From JAMOAW01 sp039908535 (GTDB lineage: Bacteria > Pseudomonadota > Magnetococcia > Magnetococcales > JADFZT01), in assembly GCA_039908535.1 (NCBI GenBank), contig JAMOAW010000006.1, positions 1 to 64,000 on the forward strand: a stretch of 64,000 nt of DNA, written 5' to 3'. The notes beneath the pieces are model-generated. The model was not told the DNA's origin, ran no database searches, and saw nothing but the letters and a program-made list of their open reading frames with translations. Made by a program: the position numbers and the translations under genes. Shown here in pieces: positions 60,810 through 64,000 of the stretch; positions within the stretch are counted from its first letter, which is position 1, and each line of letters opens with the position of its first letter.

Positions 60810-61409
60810 ATGGCGCGCACTCTTTTTATATTACTCTTTATCGTCATGCTCCAACTTCTTGTTGGTCTCTCCCCCGCCCTTGCCCACCACATATTGGGTC
60901 GTCCTGCGTATCACTTTGGAGAAGATTCTTCTACCCCTCCGTCCATTTCATTGGAGACGCAAATTGGCCAGTATGTGGTCAATGTCATGGTCTTTCCCGC
61001 CTTTCCAAAACCTGGAGAGGAGAGTCGGATCAAATTTTACGCCATCCATTTAAAAACGAAAGAGACGCTCAGCGTTCCGATCCAATTTCTCATTCGGGAC
61101 GATGTATGGTTTGGTGATAAACGTTTGGAAAGTCTGGGAGAGCAACGCCCCATTGACGGCATTTATCGTCAATCTGTTATTTTTAAAGAAGAGGCCAATT
61201 ATATTCTTACCGCCCAATTTGAGGCCCTCAACGAACCCTATACGATTGATATTCCGTTGACCATTGGCAATCCCACCTCTTCCTGGCCGCTTTTTATTGC
61301 CGCTGGGGTGGTGGGGGGGATGCTTCTTTTACTCGTATGGCACAAAAAACGACGCCGCCGCCACCAACCTCTTGCCTCTATGGACACCGATTTAACGGAA
61401 CCTAGCTGA
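60810..61409 (+). CDS. Exported single-span protein with Ig-like domain (FixH-like)
   Basis: The protein has 199 residues: a signal peptide (cleavage near ALAHH, about residue 25), an extracytoplasmic beta-sandwich-like region (about 40-155) and one C-terminal membrane helix (about 158-178) with a basic cytoplasmic end (KKRRRRH). It begins HHILGRPAYHFGED, with several His that could bind metal. The layout resembles FixH/YtkA-type proteins. TGATG overlap with the NapH-like gene. It may correspond to the N-terminal domain fused in the 36577 protein. Confidence 0.65.
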   Translation: MARTLFILLFIVMLQLLVGLSPALAHHILGRPAYHFGEDSSTPPSISLETQIGQYVVNVMVFPAFPKPGEESRIKFYAIHLKTKETLSVPIQFLIRDDVWFGDKRLESLGEQRPIDGIYRQSVIFKEEANYILTAQFEALNEPYTIDIPLTIGNPTSSWPLFIAAGVVGGMLLLLVWHKKRRRRHQPLASMDTDLTEPS

Positions 61410-62971
61410 TGCCAGGGGAACCCTCCATATTGGATCTCTCTTTTTGTCCTCCCCCTGATGGTTCTCTGACCATGATTCACCGAGGACTCCCCTCAGGATG
61501 GGCTTTTATTGTCGTTGTCGGCGTATTTGTTTTATGTACGCTGACCCTCATGCAAAAAAAATCCACTTCCCCAAAAAACCATTTTTTTTATCTACTCCGC
61601 ATTCCCATCTTCGGTCCCCTCGTAGCGAGGTTAACCGCCTCTCCCTGGCCACTGGTCGGATTAAGAGGGATAACCGTTTTTTTCTTGCTTCTAGTGATTG
61701 CCACGGGGTTATGGGGAACCCCTTTTCCAGAACGCAATTTTGCCACCACCTTGACTTGGACCTTTTGGTGGACGTTGGTAATTATTTCGGTTTTTTTTAT
61801 CGGAACCGCTTGGTGCGCCATCTGCCCGTGGGATGCCATTGGGGTATGGTTGACGCGGCGTAAACTCTGGGGGCGAGGGGCGGAAGAGGATGGCTTTAAC
61901 CTGCGCCTGCCGCAATTTTTGCGCTCGGTCTGGCCAGCTCTTCTGATGTTAACCGGTTTAACTTGGCTAGAGTTGGGATTTGGGGTGACGGTCCATCCCG
62001 CCTCCACGGCCATTTTGGCTTTGATCATGGTGGTGTTGACCATGGTTTCGTTGGCTCTTTTTGAACGCAAATCTTTCTGCCGCTATCTCTGTCCGGTGGG
62101 GCGCACCCTTGGATTTTACGCCCAACTCGCCCCTTTAGAGTTGCGTCCCCTGGATCAGGAACGTTGCCAAATCTGTACCACCTTAGAGTGTTACCACGGT
62201 TCTCAAACAATTGAACCCTGCCCGACCTTTTTAACCATGGGTCGCTTTGGGCAAAACACCTATTGCCTCTCCTGCGGATCTTGTGTCTTGAGTTGTCCCC
62301 ACGCCAACATCTCCTGGCGTTTGCGCCCCATGGCTGCTGAAGCCAAAAGCGGTGCCCGCCCCCACCCAGATGAGGCTTGGTTTATGGTGGTTCTCCTCGC
62401 CCTCACGACCTTTCATGGCATCACCATGATGCCTATGTGGGAGGATTTTTTACGCGCTACCGCCCCCTACCTCAAAGATTCCGGCAAACTGTTGCTCTCG
62501 TTCAGTTTGGGAATGTCTATTATTATTGGCGGGACGGTAGCCCTTTACCTGTTGACGGTGGCCTGGAGCCGTTGGTGGAGTGGCGTTGCTTGGCTGCGTC
62601 TATTCACTGGATTTTCCTTCGCCACTTTGCCAGTAGCCTTTGCCTACCATTTGGCCCATAATCTTAACCATCTGCTGCGCGAAGGGAGTGGATTTACCGA
62701 AGTTCTTCTAAATCCCTTTGGAACAAACGTTCTCCCCATGACCCCTCTGCTGCGCCATATGCGCATGAAAGAGATGTGGATACCCGAATCTTGGGTGTTT
62801 GCCCTGCAGGCGATGCTCCTATTGTGGGGATTTTGGATGGCGACAGAGATCGTTCAACACCGATTGGAAGGAATCCAAGGCTGGAAGCGTCTGCCCATGC
62901 TCATTTTTCTGGCTGGGTTTACCGGATTAAACCTCTGGATAGTGATGCAAGATATGGTCATGAGATTATAA
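61409..62971 (+). CDS. NapH-like polytopic 4Fe-4S membrane protein
   Basis: The protein has 520 residues and many membrane helices. The motifs are CAICPWDAIG and FCRYLCPVGRTLGFYA, the cysteine-rich CQICTTLECYHGS, the ferredoxin site CLSCGSCVLSCPHAN, and a late HLAHNLNHLLREG helix with histidines that may bind heme or quinone. It ends MQDMVMRL, like the 36577 protein's SQEMVMRF, so the two are paralogues. It overlaps both neighbours (TGATG before, TAATG after). Confidence 0.83.
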   Translation: MPGEPSILDLSFCPPPDGSLTMIHRGLPSGWAFIVVVGVFVLCTLTLMQKKSTSPKNHFFYLLRIPIFGPLVARLTASPWPLVGLRGITVFFLLLVIATGLWGTPFPERNFATTLTWTFWWTLVIISVFFIGTAWCAICPWDAIGVWLTRRKLWGRGAEEDGFNLRLPQFLRSVWPALLMLTGLTWLELGFGVTVHPASTAILALIMVVLTMVSLALFERKSFCRYLCPVGRTLGFYAQLAPLELRPLDQERCQICTTLECYHGSQTIEPCPTFLTMGRFGQNTYCLSCGSCVLSCPHANISWRLRPMAAEAKSGARPHPDEAWFMVVLLALTTFHGITMMPMWEDFLRATAPYLKDSGKLLLSFSLGMSIIIGGTVALYLLTVAWSRWWSGVAWLRLFTGFSFATLPVAFAYHLAHNLNHLLREGSGFTEVLLNPFGTNVLPMTPLLRHMRMKEMWIPESWVFALQAMLLLWGFWMATEIVQHRLEGIQGWKRLPMLIFLAGFTGLNLWIVMQDMVMRL

Positions 62972-63576
62972 TGGAACGCCGCGCACTCTTTCGATTGGGT
63001 CTCAAAAACACCTTAAACGCTCTTGTCCAGGGTGTAGAAGAGCGCACGGATAGGCAAACCGCTCGTTGGTTTCGTCCACCGTTTGCTATCCGTGAACTCT
63101 ATTTTCAACTATCTTGTACCCGTTGCGATAAATGTATACAAGCCTGTCCCTATGGGGTTTTATTTGCTTTACCCTTTAAATATGGTCCACAGGTGGCGGG
63201 AACGCCTGTTCTGGATCTTTTGCAAAAAGGGTGTCGCCTATGTCGTGATTGGCCATGTGTAGCGGCATGTGAACCCCAATCTTTACGCCTTCCTCCCCAA
63301 ACAGAAGGGGTTCCCCCCCCCCTGCCCCACCTCTCCAAGGCCAAAATCGACCCCTTGCGTTGTCTGCCTTTTATGGGACCGGAATGCGGGGCCTGCCAAG
63401 GAGTTTGTCCAGTTCCAGGAGCTCTTGCTTGGCAAGGTGCCCGGCCAACGGTTGTAGAAAGTGTGTGTGTGGGATGTGGGATGTGCCGCGAGGCCTGTGT
63501 GACTGCCCCCAAATCAATTCATTTAGTGCCCATCATTTTAGAAGCAAGCTCGAACACAGACAATCATGAAATTTAA
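62971..63576 (+). CDS. NapF/NapG-like four-cluster ferredoxin
   Basis: From ATG 62971 (overlapping the previous stop) the protein has 201 residues. The clusters are CTRCDKCIQACP, CRLCRDWPCVAAC (spacing altered), CGACQGVCP with an earlier Cys, and CVGCGMCREAC. The N-terminus MERRALFRLGLKN has RR but no clear hydrophobic signal, so it may be cytoplasmic like NapF, which helps load NapA. Its frame from 62776 within the previous gene is spurious. It overlaps the DUF255 gene by eleven bases. Confidence 0.8.
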   Translation: MERRALFRLGLKNTLNALVQGVEERTDRQTARWFRPPFAIRELYFQLSCTRCDKCIQACPYGVLFALPFKYGPQVAGTPVLDLLQKGCRLCRDWPCVAACEPQSLRLPPQTEGVPPPLPHLSKAKIDPLRCLPFMGPECGACQGVCPVPGALAWQGARPTVVESVCVGCGMCREACVTAPKSIHLVPIILEASSNTDNHEI

Positions 63577-64000
63577 TTTTTTTTTCTTATTAATAAGTTG
63601 CTTTATGGCAATCCAACCGATCATGGGGAATGAAAACCGCTTAGGCAACAGCCAAAGCCCCTATCTGCGCCAGCATGCCAGCGAGGCCATCCATTGGCAA
63701 CCGTGGGGAACCGCCGCCCTAAAGCAGGCCAAAGAGGAAGATAAACTCATTCTTCTAACCATCGGCTATTTAGCCTGTCATTGGTGCCGGGTCATGTCTG
63801 AAGAGACCTTCGCGGATGCCGAGGTCATCACCCGCCTCAATGACCATTTTATCCCCATTCTAGTGGATCGCGAGGAGCGCGCCGATCTGGACACCCACTA
63901 TCTAGCGGTGGCACAACGCATGATGGGACGCTCAGGTTGGCCGCAATTCATTTTTTTAACCCCAGATCTATTGCCTCTTTTTGCCGGAAACTATTTTCCT
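63566..64000 (+). CDS. Exported DUF255 thioredoxin-like protein (YyaL family), 3' end outside window
   Basis: The frame starts at ATG 63566, within the end of the previous gene, and is open to the window end (145 residues). After a short signal peptide (about 1-21) the DUF255 pattern follows: SPYLRQHASEAIHWQPWG, then IGYLACHWCRVMSEETF with the CxxC of a thioredoxin fold (CHWC), DREERADLD, SGWPQFIFLTPD and AGNYFP. Full-length members run to about 600-700 residues with an added glycosidase-like region. Export is unusual for the family. It could maintain thiols for the redox proteins upstream. Confidence 0.85.
   Translation, partial: MKFNFFFLLISCFMAIQPIMGNENRLGNSQSPYLRQHASEAIHWQPWGTAALKQAKEEDKLILLTIGYLACHWCRVMSEETFADAEVITRLNDHFIPILVDREERADLDTHYLAVAQRMMGRSGWPQFIFLTPDLLPLFAGNYFP

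Overview
The window is chromosome of a Gram-negative, respiratory bacterium with many c-type cytochromes, Tat-exported Fe-S/Mo proteins, c-di-GMP and cyclic-nucleotide signalling and flagellar/surface-sugar genes. The mix (bacteriohemerythrin, Nap-type redox proteins, PD-(D/E)XK Rpn-like genes, GlnS, and many copies of one G/C-palindromic intergenic repeat) resembles Magnetococcales-type proteobacteria. That placement is an impression from gene content, not a computed assignment.

Layout. 1-6.3 kb: an apparent operon of a long coiled-coil protein (start outside the window, reading frame broken near 415), a CYTH/CHAD-like protein, an HDOD protein and a MotB/ZorB-like OmpA protein, followed by a ribbon-helix-helix protein and a membrane GAF protein. 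The first and fourth genes look like the tail and partner of a ZorAB-type ion-driven motor. 6.4-15.2 kb: housekeeping genes (FKBP isomerase, tatD, tcdA, glnS, mutM), a zinc-sensor diguanylate cyclase, and a Fic gene grown onto remnants of a type I restriction-modification locus. 15.3-21.9 kb: a cNMP-binding protein and a tightly coupled Hsp70 operon (large TPR protein, J-like protein without HPD, GrpE-like protein, Hsp70, acidic-repeat zinc-ribbon protein). 22-27 kb: an Rpn-like nuclease gene, a CcmI-like TPR protein, a CHASE2 adenylate cyclase and tRNA-Leu(CAG).

27.4-39.7 kb: a redox/signalling island. It holds a triheme cytochrome, a PAS histidine kinase with its sigma-54 activator, then a Sel1 protein, a monoheme cytochrome and two stand-alone extracytoplasmic beta-propellers, a large NapH-like membrane ferredoxin with an N-terminal extracytoplasmic domain, and a heptaheme cytochrome. 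40-47.6 kb: an Ala/Lys/Pro-rich small protein, a double-domain hemerythrin, and sugar genes (HisF/HisH paralogues, N-acetyl sugar amidotransferase, NeuB, NeuC) that fit an acetamidino-modified nonulosonic acid, probably for flagellin or surface glycans. 47.7-54.1 kb: a second Rpn-like gene, a DUF1566-type exported protein and an RND efflux pair. 54.6-64 kb: a Nap-like respiratory cluster (diheme cytochrome, NapA, NapG, NapH, second NapG, then an Ig-like membrane protein, a second NapH-like protein, a four-cluster ferredoxin and an exported DUF255 thioredoxin-like protein cut by the window end). No NapB, NapC or NapD is present in the window.

The intergenic regions carry two related repeat types. 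Type A (nine copies or partial copies) has two G/C hairpins around an A/T-rich centre. Type B (46681-46859 and 60568-60790) has a related core inside terminal inverted repeats GTAACCGTT/AACGGTTAC, with 8-bp target duplications, so it behaves as a miniature transposable element. One copy sits directly at the start codon of neuC.
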